A DNA stretch of 64,000 nt from Zygaena filipendulae (lineage: Eukaryota > Arthropoda > Insecta > Lepidoptera > Zygaenidae): positions 3,861,501 through 3,925,500 of the forward strand of contig OU015675.1 of assembly GCA_907165275.2 (NCBI GenBank), written 5' to 3'. The number at the start of each line of letters is the position of its first letter. Position 1 is the stretch's first letter. The notes beneath the pieces are model-generated. The model did not search any database and had not been told where the DNA came from. It was given only the letters and a program-made list of their open reading frames with translations. This document shows, in pieces, positions 55,836 to 64,000 of the stretch. Position numbers and translations under genes: made by a program.

Positions 55836-56149
55836 CTCCATTCCAATATCTTTATTAATAATTCTATCTCTATTTTTTATTTACTTATTTATTTAAAAAC
55901 CAATAGATAAAATACAGAGTTATTCTATGTGCGTATATAACTAACATCCATGTTTTATATAAATAGAATATACAGTTTATTTCTCTGGTAAATATTGTCG
56001 ACATATTGGTAGATATAGATAATCCAAAGAGTTGCGAGTATGGGCTATCAAAAAAAAATAAAAAAAAATTGAACTGTCTGTTTGTAAAGTCAAAATAACA
56101 GCTTTTTACTAAATGCAAGTGAAAATATATAAGGGATACATAACAAAAA

Positions 56150-56308
56150 AAAACCCTAAAAATCTGTCTGTTAATCTGTCTGTCTAGTTGTTCCGGCTAA
56201 TCTCTGAAATGGTTGGAGCTAATATTAAGGAGTAACTAAGGCTACTTTCATTAGTTCCCTGCTGCAATTCGGAAATTCACTCGGATGAAATCGCGAGACT
56301 GAGCTAGT
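56150..56308 (+). mobile_element. Helitron-like fragment
   Basis: AATCTGTCTGTTAATCTGTC, TTCCGGCTAATCTCTGAAATG, then CGGATGAAATCGCGAGACTG and AGCTAGT. Diverged copy. Confidence 0.45.
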
Positions 56309-56682
56309 TAAAATTAATTTTATGCTAAAAATATACCGACCGGTACTCGCGGTATACATAATTTAAGAACATTAAGAACTGAGACATCAAAGAAAGGTTG
56401 CCATTAAAATTCTCAAAATACCGCCCCCCTCACAAAAACAATTTCCTTGCGCAAAATCCCCATTGATTGATTGAGCCGGCACAATACGAACCACTTGACA
56501 GTTAAAACGTTAATCTAAAATCGATATTACTCGTACCTTGGCCCTTATTCACTATGACCATAACACGCCGCGTTAAGACAACGCGCCACATAAATGGTCT
56601 CATACCCTCGTGCTCATGGAAGTTCCATTTAAAAAAAAATACAATTTACACCGAGTCAAAATTCATAATGAATATTAATCTA

Positions 56683-56835
56683 TACCTACTAATATTATAC
56701 AGAGGTAAAGTTCGTGAGTTTTTGAGGTTTCAGGGGTAATCTCTGGATCTAATGAATCAATTTTGAGACTTTTACCAACAGAATTCTACAGTATTCCTGA
56801 GTGTCATAAGGTACTTCTTATTTCGGAATAGGCTT
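56683..56835 (+). mobile_element. Helitron-like fragment nested in MITE A
   Basis: CCTACTAATATTATACAGAGG, AATCTCTGGATCTAATGAAT, GTCATAAGGTACTTC, ending at TTATTTCGGAATAGG where the next insertion begins. Confidence 0.55.
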
Positions 56836-56869
56836 GTTTCAAAATTATATAAAAATGAAATTATAATTA

Positions 56870-57066
56870 AAAAATCAAAATTATATTTAGTCCGTCTTGT
56901 AGATAAATAAAATATGTATAATAGGCCCGTAGTTTTGGTTTTCAAATTATTGAAATAATACTCAGATAGAACGCATTAAAGTTTAGGAGTAGGGGCTCTT
57001 GACGTCATAACGTGCTATAAACTGTAGCACGGCATGACGTCACGCGACATTTCAACTTAATGTTAT
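56870..57066 (+). mobile_element. MITE family D, copy 3 (paired TGACGTCA), truncated
   Basis: ATATTTAGTCCGTCTTGTAG, AACGCATTAAAGTTTAGG, TGACGTCA at 57000..57007 and 57035..57042 flanking a CGTGCTA/TAGCACG hairpin. The right end is missing. It follows a Helitron fragment inside MITE A. Confidence 0.6.
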
Positions 57067-57349
57067 TAAAATGCGGTAATTTCGGAGTTCGGAGGAGCCA
57101 GTTTATAATATTTTAGTATCTGGAGCGTTTTGGATTGTGTTTTGGGACGCGAGTTATGCGCAAGGAATGCTGTTGGTCATAGTGAACAAGGGCCCTTGAC
57201 ACCTATGTACTCTGCGTCGCGTCAACACTGCGGAAATTAAGAGACAGTCTCCTGTCTCGTTAACATTGTTACCTACATAATTAGCGTAATTGCTGTATCA
57301 TTGTTTCCCTCAGAACACTTTTTTGGTCAGTAAGGTACAAAATTAAGAC

Positions 57350-57566
57350 ATAATAGAAGATCAAACGAACTTCCCAAGTGAAGTTCGATCACTATTATAT
57401 GAGTCGCTTCATTCGAAGATATAAGTTAACCAGGTAGTCCTCCAAGCCTACAAGGTGACTTCGCACGTCTTTAGAGATTTAAAAGTATCGATTTTGGTAC
57501 GGTAAATGCATCGATACCCAGTCGATACTACTCACCTACCCATCCCTACATTTGACAGTTCTCATT
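57350..57566. repeat. DIRS right inverted terminal repeat with 43-bp extension
   Basis: 57393..57566 (TATTATATGAGTCGCTTC to TTTGACAGTTCTCATT) is the inverse of 62348..62523. The outer extension 57350..57392 (starting ATAATAGAAGATCAAACG) has no counterpart at the left end, only in the internal complementary region. Confidence 0.85.
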
Positions 57567-57622
57567 TATTCAGAGATTTCTTCAGTCTGAGCGCAAAAAA
57601 ATAGGGTTATTGGGTGGGCGGG

Positions 57623-57741
57623 AACTTATATCTTCGAATGAAGCGACTCATATAATAGTGATCGAACTTCACTTGGGAAGTTCGTTTGATCTTCTATTAT
57701 ATTTCGTCGCTTCATTCTTCAGATATAAGTTAACCAGGTAG
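57623..57741. repeat. DIRS internal complementary region
   Basis: 57623..57700 is the inverse of the right outer end (AACTTATATCTTCGAATG to TTTGATCTTCTATTAT). 57695..57741 equals the left outer end (TATTATATTTCGTCGCTTC to TTAACCAGGTAG). The two parts share TATTAT at 57695..57700, which is also the sequence common to both termini. In the DIRS-1 model this region templates circular closure of the cDNA. Confidence 0.85.
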
Positions 57742-58024
57742 ATGTTCAGAGATTGATTTTGCGCTGGAATGAAACCCATGTTAGTGTTATAAATCAACTA
57801 GTCTGACTTATTTATTGTTATATGTTATTAGAATATAATCGATAAACAGTCTTATATATAGGGATACAAGTTGTACAACGTATCTACGATAATCAGGTAC
57901 CTTTCAAACATTAGCTTTGACTTATGTTAATAAACAATTAAGAACATAAAAGTGTGAAGGCTTTTTTTTTCATTAATAAAGGCTTAAAAATAATATCGTT
58001 TCAGTAATGACAGTAATTTAGAAA

Positions 58025-58936
58025 TTAATCAAAGATTCTACAGACCGATTTTGCGAAATTCCCTTCGTCCGTGATTTGTCTCTGGTAAAATTTCGCGAAG
58101 GTTTGTGAGTTGCTAGTCCAACCAGCAGCTTTCCTTATAGTTTCAACACTGACGCCGGCTGCAGCGGCAGCTGACGTGGACGCGTGTCGCGTGCTGTGCG
58201 CGCTATACACGCTCACGTCCACTCCGCTTTCTTCAAGCAACCGCTTAATCCACTTGCTTATTGTCTGTGCTGTGGCCCGTTTGTGAGGGCGCTTCACAGT
58301 TATTAAGAGGTTGTCATCATTAGCAAGTCGCTTGTCTTTCGTAATGGAAAGATAATCTCGCAGGGTAGAAGCCGGACATATGCTGGGTCGATTATTAAAA
58401 AAAGGTAAGAACAACACTGGTTGTACTTTGCCTGCAACTGTAGTCTTAATTATATCTACTATGTTTATTCGGACACCAGTAGTGGACAGAATCACATTGT
58501 TTATTTTTATTAAAGCGAGTGTTTGAACCCTATGCGCTGTACATAGCGCCAGTAAAATAACTAATTTTTTGGTTAATTTTTCAAAACTAATTTCACTGTG
58601 GGGATACCATCCAGCAACATAATCAAGGACTATTTGAGGGTCCCAGGTGTGGTGATACTTAGGTAAATTGGGGCGCAATTTGAATACTCCTTTTAACATA
58701 CGTTTGATCGATTCGTTTGAGCCAACATCGGTTCCCAAAAATAAGGACAGAGCGGATCTATGGCTGTTTAATGTGCCGTATGTAGCGCCTTTACTAAATT
58801 GCGCGCACAAAAACGTTATTACGGCGGGGATAAAAGCGTCGAAAACGTCTCGATTGTTAGAAAAACAATAACTCCACCAAAGTTTTAATGTAACGTTATA
58901 TTGCTGGACGGTGTTATTTGATAAAGAAGCTATCAT
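58025..58936 (-). CDS. DIRS tyrosine recombinase (YR), intact
   Basis: A 303-residue protein of the phage-integrase/tyrosine recombinase fold, which inserts the circular DIRS DNA into the genome. Catalytic residues can be placed: Arg136 in TAHRVQ, His247 and Arg250 in AHSTRHA (the H-x-x-R box), Trp273 in the position often held by His/Trp, and the nucleophile Tyr284 in AKFYQR. The N-terminal 90 or so residues (NNTVQQYNVTLKLWW onward) form the usual SAM-like core-binding region. The ATG at 58936 overlaps the stop of the upstream reverse transcriptase gene by four bases (ATGA), so translation may be coupled. No stop or frameshift is present. Codon use is AT-leaning like the rest of the element. 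Confidence 0.9.
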   Translation of the reverse strand: MIASLSNNTVQQYNVTLKLWWSYCFSNNRDVFDAFIPAVITFLCAQFSKGATYGTLNSHRSALSLFLGTDVGSNESIKRMLKGVFKLRPNLPKYHHTWDPQIVLDYVAGWYPHSEISFEKLTKKLVILLALCTAHRVQTLALIKINNVILSTTGVRINIVDIIKTTVAGKVQPVLFLPFFNNRPSICPASTLRDYLSITKDKRLANDDNLLITVKRPHKRATAQTISKWIKRLLEESGVDVSVYSAHSTRHASTSAAAAAGVSVETIRKAAGWTSNSQTFAKFYQRQITDEGNFAKSVCRIFD

Positions 58937-60838
58937 AAGTTTACAGGCTTCCTCCGGGACGCCGCGGCGCTCAAACGCGAGCCGGAGAGCACCGCGGCAC
59001 CCAGGGTAAGTTGCTCGCAGAACCGGTGTTGGTTCCTGGAATTAGGACAAATACCGTGTTCAGTGGATCCCATGTAAATAACCTTACTAACAATCATTGA
59101 GTGCAACATTGGGAACCAAGCTTGTGATGGCCAAACTGGGAAAATGACAATTCCAGTTGCCCCATCCTGTATAATTTTTTGTAAGCATTTTAATAAGACT
59201 GAGAAAGGAGGAAATGCGTAAAAGTATTTTCTGGCCCAATTAATGGTAAAAGCGTCAACACAAATGGCATCTGGATCTCTGTGCCATGAAACATAATCTA
59301 GACATTTAGCGTTGGCGCGAGAAGCGAACAGATCTATCTCAGGTGTACCTAACTGATAACATATACGATGGAATGCGGAATTCGACAGCTCCCACTCGGT
59401 ATCGGGATTTACTTTGCGAGATTCCTCATCCGCTTCTACGTTTGATTTTGTATTAATGTACGAAGCAAACAGCCAAATACTTCGGTCTTCGCACCAACGC
59501 CAAATTTCTCTGGATAAATTATTTAAGTGAGGGTATCGCACTCCACCCATGCGATTTATATAACTAATCGCGGTTGTGTTATCTATTCTGAGTAAAATAG
59601 CACAATTGTATTGATCATGTGCTATAGACTTTAGGGCTAGAAATACTGCTAATAATTCTAAATGGTTAATGTGGAACAGTTTTTCCTCTTTTCTCCATCC
59701 GCCGTGGATTCTTATGTTATCGCAGTAAGCACCCCAGCCAGTTCGTGAGGCATCAGAAAAAATTTCAATTTTATAATCAGGTATCACCATAGAGTTTGAA
59801 CAAACCCAAATATTATCTCTCCACCAGGACAAATCATCTAAAATTGTACTAGATAATTTAATTTTTGTATCGTAATTATTGTTATTTTGCAGAGCTAAAT
59901 ACTTTTCGCGTTCCAATATCTTTGTGAATAGCCATCCATATTTTGCCGCAGGGCATGCCGCAACTAAAACTCCAATTAAATGAGATAACTCTCGTATCGA
60001 GCAAGTGGGTAGAAAGAAAAACTTATCAACCAAATGTGCAATTTTATTGCGTTTTTCGATAGGTAAAGAGATAAACATTGTGGTTGAGTCAAATTCGAAG
60101 CCCAAAAATTTGCATTTTTGTTGAGGTTGCAGTATACTTTTAGAAGAATTAATAACGAAACCGAGGCATTCTAGTAATTTTAAAGTCTCGTTTACATTAT
60201 GCAGGCAACTGTCATAATCATTTCCTATACAAAGTATATCGTCGAGGTATATAACAGATATAAGACCTTTAGACCTCAAATGACTCATTACCTCTTTCAT
60301 TATTTTCGTAAAAGTTTTAGGCGCTACCGATAGCCCATAGGGCATAGCATTAAATTCGAAAGTAATTATATCAGAGTTTTCGCCTTCAAATTGGAAGCGC
60401 AGGTACTTGCGGTCAGTTTCCACTATTGGAATAAGAAGATAAGCTTCTTTCAGATCTATCGTGGCAACAAAGCCGTCACGAGGGATCATTTTTTTTTCAT
60501 TTTGAAATGCGAATTAGCAATAAACTTATTTAATTTCTTAAGATTTAAAATAAATCTTTTTCCCCCGTTAGCTTTAGGAGCGAGAAATATCTTGGAAAGA
60601 AATTGATCATGTGATGGTGTGCAACGAGAAATTGCACCTAATTCAAGCAGATTTTTAATGGCAATTTTCATATCTTCTTTTTCTGAAGATGAGTAGTGAG
60701 ACTGCTGAAATGACAGTTGTACTACATCTTTAGAAAAAGGTATCTTATAACCTTCGAAAACCCAATTTAGTACCACTGAATTTTCGGTGATTTTGTTCCA
60801 ACAGTTATAAAAAAATTTTATGCGACCAGCATGTACCT
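58933..60838 (-). pseudogene. DIRS reverse transcriptase / RNase H, broken by a frameshift
   Basis: Two frames abut in a run of nine A (60489..60497, minus strand). The upstream part, from about 60838, overlaps the gag stop in the -1 frame and reads WVFEGYKIPF and RFILNLKKLNKF, ending HFKMKKK. The downstream part (60489..58933, 518 residues) reads VATIDLKEAY, then YLDD at 81..84 (catalytic pair), and RNase H motifs FSDAS (Asp246), HLELLAVFLAL, RIDNT (Asp303) and a late Asp354. Residues about 380..470 (EIDLFASRAN, FYAFPPFS) match the methylase-like region known at this place in DIRS proteins. Compared with the family as I know it, some residues between HFKM and IPRDGF appear to be missing, so a small deletion as well as the frameshift is likely. 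It is probably non-functional unless slippage on the homopolymer is used. Confidence 0.85.
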
Positions 60839-60841
60839 TGT

Positions 60842-62279
60842 TTATGACTGTGGAGCTGCAGCACGTGCCTTGTACTGCCCCGCAGCCCGCGATTGAGGTT
60901 GAGGCGTCTTGCGGGGTAGCCCGGTTGTCGCTGGTTTTCTCTGCCCCCCTCGCCCCCCCCTGTTCGACGGGAAGCGCGAGGGAGTATGCCAGTTTCCCTG
61001 GTACTGATTATTAGCGCGGAGGCTCGTCGAAGTAACAGTTGAAGTCGACGCTGTGCTTCTTGTATTCGGTACAATCTTTTTGATCTGTAATCCTTGCTTT
61101 TCAATTGCTTTTGAAGCTTTTATCTTATCTGGGAGCTTGCACCCAAACAGCGTCTCATCCCTTTCACTATCCTGGATGAGATTGAGGAAAGGTTTCGCCA
61201 AATAGGGAGTTATTATTTTTGTCCGCGTTTGCGTTTGAGAAAAATGCAAATCAGTTAGGATACGACAGCTATCGCTTAGATACTTAATAGCCGAAATTTT
61301 GTCGTCACCAGTAAGAAGTAGAGTTAAAGCCTTGTTAAGGGCGGCTATACCTACTCCCAACTGCTGTTGTCCAGTTTCCAGTTTCTTGTCTCGATTGCGA
61401 ACCATTTCTACAATTGCCGCGGATATCTCGGCATTTAACTTTGGCGCTTGCAAAAGAGGACAGTTTTCGGGCACCAAATATTCTTTCATTAATTTCTCCT
61501 TAACCTCCTTTGACAATCCTTTACGAAGGAGTGGTTGCCAGCGTTCAGCTAACTTAGGATGAATATTGGGACCAAATTTAGGGGCGTCATCAGTGGCCTC
61601 TCCAAGTGCCGTCAGGAGCTCCATATCTAGCTCAGGGACTGGTGTGACTTCCACAGTATTGGTGGAGACCGCAATTTGCGTAGGTAGGTCGGTGGCTTGA
61701 TGCGCATTTTCATCGACCCTTGTTACTGATGCCAAGCTCTGATCAAGATCAGTGGGTAATAGGCCACTTTCCGTACCGCCCTCGTTCTGTGTATCCTCAA
61801 TCTGGCTGATCACTTGATCATCCTGTTGCGGATCACTGTTTTCGTAAACTAAAAATAGAAAATTCTTCCATTAAAGAGGGTAGGTAGAAGAAAAAAATAT
61901 CAAAATGAAATCTTAATAGACCTATGTTTTGCCTTACAGGCAGACTAAAGGCGTTTATTAATAGGTGCACATAATATACGTTCCATTGGAATCGTATATT
62001 TTTAATGCGTAATGCCTTCGTGTTAACACACGGTCAACCTCCAGGCGTGCCACGTTCGAAATTCGAATCCAGGCATGGTAATATGGTGGTAGAGTACACT
62101 ATAAATTAAATACATAAAGAGTTATAACTGCACTTTGGTTTTACCAAAATTTACTTACAGTTATCATCGTGTGTCGGCGTTTCCAATGCTAGTAGACGCC
62201 TTTTATTTTGTTTTTCTGCGAGTTTACGCATTTTATTTTGGTAATATTCCATTTTTTCTTCTGCGCTTCGTTTCGGCAT
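60842..62279 (-). CDS. DIRS gag-like protein, two exons
   Basis: Proposed coding sequence is complement(join(60842..61848, 62159..62279)), 375 residues. Exon 1 begins at ATG 62279 with MPKRSAEEKMEYYQNKMRK, a basic N-terminus that I recognise from DIRS gag proteins. It reaches a stop just past a GTAAGT donor (intron start 62158). Exon 2 starts after TTTTCTATTTTTAG (acceptor at 61850..61849) and is in frame; without splicing it would have no ATG near its start. The conserved core contains APKFGPNIHPKLAERW and LNAEISAAIVEMVRNRDKKL. The C-terminus is basic and Gly/Arg/Gln-rich, probably for nucleic-acid binding; no CCHC zinc knuckle is seen. It is followed by the reverse transcriptase in the -1 frame with overlap. 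Confidence 0.75.
61849..62158 (-). other. Probable 310-bp intron in DIRS gag
   Basis: GTAAGT donor at 62158..62153 and pyrimidine-rich TTTTCTATTTTTAG acceptor ending at 61849. Removing it joins the exons in frame (one base from exon 1 plus two from exon 2 complete a phenylalanine codon). The intron has stops in all relevant frames. Splicing is inferred from sequence only. Confidence 0.65.
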
Positions 62280-62347
62280 GTTTAAATTCCAACCGAATTC
62301 GAGCGTTGAGAAACGGAGCGTGCGTTCGTCACCTCGCACGAAAAGAG

Positions 62348-62523
62348 AATGAGAACTGTCAAATGTAGGGATGGGTAGGTGAGTAGTATCGACTGGGTAT
62401 CGATGCATTTACCGTACCAAAATCGATACTTTTAAATCTCTAAAGACGTGCGAAGTCACCTTGTAGGCTTGGAGGACTACCTGGTTAACTTATATCTGAA
62501 GAATGAAGCGACGAAATATAATA
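62348..62523. repeat. DIRS left inverted terminal repeat
   Basis: Inverse of 57393..57566 over about 175 bp, with a few differences confined to the outer 30 bp (TTTCGTCGC against GAGTCGC; TTCTTCAG against TTCGAAG). The outermost AAATATAATA overlaps the shared junction sequence. The element's promoter is expected here. Confidence 0.85.
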
Positions 62524-62742
62524 CAATGATCATCATTGAAAAATATCTTCAACATACAGACGCACCTCTTGTTACATTAATTTTTTTTTAATTATGTACC
62601 TATTTACTATGTTGTAGGTACTAATATTAAAAAAATGCCAAAAAAACAACAGCATTTGATAGTTCTCAATAGTTAAACTTTTATAGATCATGTTGCAATC
62701 CTGCAAAAATATCATAATAAATTAGATCTACACAAATATATC
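62524..62742. other. Non-coding, nothing recognised
   Basis: AT-rich flank of the DIRS element. No target duplication of the element is seen. Confidence 0.4.
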
Positions 62743-62942
62743 TACATTATAAATAATTGTAAAAGTAACTCTGTCTGCCTGTCTGTTACCTTTCCACGCC
62801 TTAAGTATAGGCACTCAACCGATAATCATAAATTTTTCATACACGTTTTCAGGGGTTCAAAAAAGGGCATAGCGTCCTTTTATCCCGGAATTGCTGCAGG
62901 AACTACCAATTTAACGCAAGTGTAACCGCGGGGAACAGCTAG
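62743..62942 (+). mobile_element. Helitron-like element
   Basis: TACATTATAAATAATTGTAAA, AACTCTGTCTGCCTGTCTG, TTTTCAGGGGTTCAAAAAAGG, 3' end GTGTAACCGCGGGGAACAGC then TAG. Confidence 0.6.
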
Positions 62943-63623
62943 GTTACCGTATTTTATATATTCTACTATTGTATACGATTCTATAGCTGTAGCAAGTACA
63001 TATTTTTAGTTACTATCCTCTAATTTAGATCCTTATCGACAGCACTAGCTACCGAGCGGTCGCTAAAGTCATTCTCGATCTGACACCGCCGTGGTGTTTA
63101 CTTTGCCTGCTCGTATGTGGTCGAACTGTTGCCTGCTTACCCCGAAAGTACCTACACACGGCATGAATACGAGTGTAGGTACTCGTAGTATGAAAATTGC
63201 TTTAGACTCATTGATTTTATCACCGTCGGAACTTAGTAATATCGTGCTTCTATGGGTTTTTGGATGCTTGGTGTTGGTGGAAATTGGAACTGGCCTATTA
63301 TTTATGATTTTTTTCAACCATAGGACGTAAAATTTTATACAAAGACAAGTTTGAAAGAAAGATAGAGCGCCGCGCTTGACAAGAAGAGGCACTGCAGGCG
63401 GAGAGGCGGCCCGTAATGAAAATATGAAAGCATCTTAACGTTTTTGTCGGGTAACTTCATTAGTGAATTGTGGGGAAAGTTCGACTTTGATGGATAGGCG
63501 GCGGGCACAAGGGTTCGACGCCTCTGCATTGGTATTATTCGACAAGTTTGCGCGACGGATTGTGTCGCCTCGTGAATTATGGTTCGCTAACGTCGCCAAC
63601 CGTAATATAATAGGCATTTTCGC
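62943..63623. other. GC-richer segment with several unrecognised frames
   Basis: Open frames overlap on both strands (63091..63330 plus, 63069..63392 minus, 63463..63651 plus). The plus frame at 63091..63330 ends in a hydrophobic run, NIVLLWVFGCLVLVEIG with GLLFMIFF, that could span a membrane, but it starts without an ATG context I trust and no family is known. Not repeated elsewhere in the window. Confidence 0.25.
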
Positions 63624-63727
63624 GGGGTATGAAAATCTAAATTCTATTTAGTCCATCGGTTTCGGTTAGATAGTAAAAAAATATTAAACACGTACCTATA
63701 TTTTGCTTTTTCAAATTAATGAATAAC
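63624..63727 (+). mobile_element. MITE family D, copy 4, end fragment
   Basis: GGGTATGAAAATCTAAATTC, TATTTAGTCCATCGG, and TATTTTGCTTTTTCAAATTA match the left end and inner part of 50331..50619. The TGACGTCA pair is absent because the copy is cut short. Confidence 0.6.
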
Positions 63728-63754
63728 TAAAATTGAATGACAAAAAAATGAAAC

Positions 63755-63880
63755 AACATTAGTTTGGAGGTGACCTATCTACGAAATTTCAAGCGCTACG
63801 CCCGTATCTACGTGTCACAGCGATTCGCACTTTTTGCGGCGTACGCGCCATAATATGTTGTATTATAAATCGTTTAATAG
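63755..63880 (-). repeat. Interspersed repeat F, copy 3 (partial, reversed)
   Basis: ACATTAGTTTGGAGGTGACC, TATCTACGAAATTTCAAGCG, CTACGCCCG and GCGGCGTACGCGCCATA are the reverse of the GC core of the copies at 11330 and 38412. It adjoins the MITE-D fragment. Confidence 0.55.
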
Positions 63881-64000
63881 TCTCTCGAGAATGGCTGGAC
63901 CGATTCGACCAATTGTGATATTGAAATATTAAATATTTGTGGAAGTTCAGCACAAGTTTAAAAAGTAAATTAAATCCTACTGTGGAGTTCCAACGGGAAT
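63881..64000. other. Window end; possible Helitron-like piece
   Basis: CTGTGGAGTTCCAACGGGAAT in the last 25 bases resembles the GAACTCC/GGGAATTCC part of the Helitron family, cut by the window edge. Confidence 0.3.

Larger units (their letters stand above)
56540..57195 (-). mobile_element. MITE family A, copy 2, split by nested elements
   Basis: Left part GGCCCTTATTCACTATGACC with CATAACACGCCGCG is the reverse of the right end of 8893..9123. The right part GGACGCGAGTTATGCGCAAGG through GGTCATAGTGAACAAGGGCCC is the reverse of its left end. The insertions at 56683..57066 explain the extra length of over 400 bp. Confidence 0.7.
57350..62523 (-). mobile_element. Nearly complete DIRS-type tyrosine-recombinase retrotransposon
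   Basis: Gene order on the minus strand is gag (with an intron), reverse transcriptase/RNase H with a C-terminal methylase-like region, then tyrosine recombinase. The ends are inverted repeats (62348..62523 and 57393..57566), the right one carrying a 43-bp extension, and an internal complementary region at 57623..57741 repeats both outer ends joined together. This architecture is diagnostic of DIRS elements, which integrate a circular intermediate by recombinase and make no target duplication; none is seen here. Only one clear disabling lesion, in the reverse transcriptase, was found. Confidence 0.9.

Noticed and set aside
57350..57700. Independent fold-back MITE at the right end of the DIRS element
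   Set aside because: The inverted repeat 57350/57700 is explained by the right terminus and the internal complementary region of the DIRS element.
60805..61104. 99-codon minus-strand frame overlapping gag
   Set aside because: Alternative frame of the Arg/Gly/Gln-rich gag C-terminus; the genuine gag frame covers it and the true reverse transcriptase frame is a different one.
62151..62408. Start of gag at the upstream end of an 85-codon frame
   Set aside because: The frame extends into the inverted terminal repeat; the ATG at 62279 giving MPKRSAEEK matches DIRS gag proteins and is preferred.

Overview
The window reads as an AT-rich, repeat-dense stretch of a lepidopteran (moth or butterfly) nuclear genome, lying between or inside genes. 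The evidence is the mix of repeats: about two dozen Helitron-like pieces whose 3' ends carry a GC-rich hairpin (CCGCGGGTGAAACCGCGG type) followed by CAGCTAGT, tRNA-derived SINEs with ATT tails, several kinds of LINE 3' end, short inverted-repeat elements, and genes interrupted by GT-AG introns. No bacterial operon, rRNA gene, free-standing tRNA gene or CRISPR array was seen. The species cannot be named from the sequence alone.

Only transposon genes are clearly coding. The best-preserved is a DIRS-type tyrosine-recombinase retrotransposon on the minus strand (57350..62523, about 5.2 kb). It has inverted terminal repeats, an internal complementary region that copies both outer ends, a gag gene with a probable 310-bp intron, a reverse transcriptase/RNase H gene broken by a frameshift in a nine-base homopolymer, and an intact tyrosine recombinase gene overlapping it by four bases. 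A 5'-truncated LINE with an uninterrupted reverse transcriptase domain (12951..15025, minus) sits inside an older LINE 3' end, with an imperfect 16-bp target duplication.

Two near-identical 1.4-kb elements (29852..31300 and 51815..53214) each have a perfect 8-bp target duplication, and each keeps a decayed two-exon THAP DNA-binding domain. They are best read as non-autonomous relatives of the P-element superfamily.

Host signals are sparse. The best is a first coding exon on the minus strand (21036..21096) that encodes a signal-peptide-like leader and ends at a GTAAGT donor; its downstream exons were not found. The first 80 bases of the window may be the end of an exon. A 1.8-kb GC-rich segment at 44577..46410 is packed with stem-loops and unlike its surroundings; it could be derived from a ribosomal spacer or encode a structured RNA.

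By region: 1..12.6 kb holds SINEs, an inverted-repeat element, Helitron and LINE pieces; 12.6..15.1 kb the nested LINEs; 15..29 kb is mostly AT-rich non-coding DNA with the signal-peptide exon and several inverted-repeat elements; 29.8..31.3 kb is THAP element A; 31..44 kb is Helitron-rich; 44.6..46.4 kb is the hairpin-rich segment; 46..51.8 kb is non-coding with repeats; 51.8..53.2 kb is THAP element B; 53..57.3 kb is nested repeats; 57.35..62.5 kb is the DIRS element; the last 1.5 kb is mixed.
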